Below are positions 63,799 through 64,000 of a stretch of 64,000 nt of DNA, piece by piece (the stretch's first letter is position 1; every line of letters starts with the position of its first letter). The notes beneath the pieces are model-generated. The model was not told the DNA's origin. It worked only from the letters and a program-made list of their open reading frames with translations, and ran no database searches. The position numbers were made by a program, and so were the translations under genes. The stretch is from Nocardia sienata NBRC 100364 (GTDB lineage Bacteria > Actinomycetota > Actinomycetes > Mycobacteriales > Mycobacteriaceae): positions 186,001 to 250,000 of the forward strand of contig NZ_BDBX01000005.1 in assembly GCF_001613205.1 (NCBI RefSeq). The letters run 5' to 3'.

Positions 63799-64000
63799 CC
63801 CTGACGCCCGTCCTCAGCAAGTACTGGGATCTGCCGAATTCCTGGACCCTCGACACCTACCGGGCCCACCAGGGGTACGAAGCGCTGCCGATCGCGCTCG
63901 GCATGACACCGGACCAGGTGATCACCACGGTCAAGGACGCCGGGCTTCGCGGCCGCGGCGGCGCCGGGTTCCCGACCGGTATGAAATGGGGTTTCATCCC
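63795..64000 (+). CDS. nuoF: NADH-quinone oxidoreductase subunit F (partial)
   Basis: The first 68 codons are present, reaching the [20 protein letters not shown]-binding loop. The start overlaps the nuoE stop (ATGA). It carries FMN and a 4Fe-4S cluster and receives NADH electrons. The rest lies beyond the window. Confidence 0.93.
   Translation, partial: MTLTPVLSKYWDLPNSWTLDTYRAHQGYEALPIALGMTPDQVITTVKDAGLRGRGGAGFPTGMKWGFI

Overview
The window is very GC-rich and gene-dense, with many GTG starts, ATGA/TGATG gene overlaps and few Shine-Dalgarno-free long gaps. It looks like chromosomal DNA of a mycolic-acid actinomycete, most probably Nocardia or a close relative. Support comes from ectABCD, a Roadblock/DUF742/GTPase conservon, an Erm-type rRNA methylase, and a nuo operon preceded by a receiver-like gene in the arrangement known from Mycobacterium (Rv3143-nuoA). 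No tRNA, rRNA, CRISPR array or insertion sequence was recognised.

Region 1 (1-8533) is a tightly packed plus-strand catabolic operon: an acyl-CoA dehydrogenase tail, an APH-type kinase, an ACAD10/11-like acyl-CoA dehydrogenase, two SDRs, a zinc alcohol dehydrogenase and a CoA ligase, then a TetR regulator, an EthD-like protein and a metallo-beta-lactamase-fold hydrolase. The kinase plus ACAD10/11-like pair plus ligase recalls the LvaA/LvaC/LvaE logic for 4-hydroxyacyl-CoA breakdown.

Region 2 (8900-19860) holds two divergent operons. The minus strand carries a solute-binding lipoprotein, SDR, ABC ATPase, double-domain permease and SDR. The plus strand carries an Fe-S/FMN/FAD old-yellow-type oxidoreductase, a second paralogous solute-binding lipoprotein, an SDR and a flavoprotein of the 3-ketosteroid dehydrogenase/fumarate reductase type. 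A 14-bp palindrome in the divergent promoter is nearly repeated before the EthD-like gene, so regions 1 and 2 may form one regulon for uptake and oxidation of an unknown cyclic or oxo-acid substrate.

Region 3 (20045-40603) is a mixed accessory stretch: a MerR/SDR pair with a classic 19-bp-spacer promoter, YdcF-like, beta-propeller-like and other secreted proteins, two MFS transporters, an esterase, a homogentisate-dioxygenase-like cupin, a frameshifted enoyl-CoA hydratase, a LysR/YeiH pair, a deletion-fused remnant of a branched-chain-type ABC transporter beside a PucR-type regulator, a P450 lacking the ExxR arginine, and a Sel1-repeat protein.

Region 4 (40604-45031) has the erm gene behind a candidate ribosome-stalling leader peptide, then convergent ectoine/hydroxyectoine genes ectABCD. 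Region 5 (45032-54360) contains two-component-system debris, a PP2C phosphatase with a zinc ribbon, a CoA-disulfide-reductase-like enzyme, an EthA-like monooxygenase, a TetR/NAD-reductase divergent pair with tandem operators, and a divergent DUF779 protein. Region 6 (54722-58547) is a complete cvnABCD conservon. Region 7 (58589-64000) has a Nudix hydrolase, a receiver-like protein and nuoABCDE plus the start of nuoF, encoding the first subunits of NADH dehydrogenase complex I.
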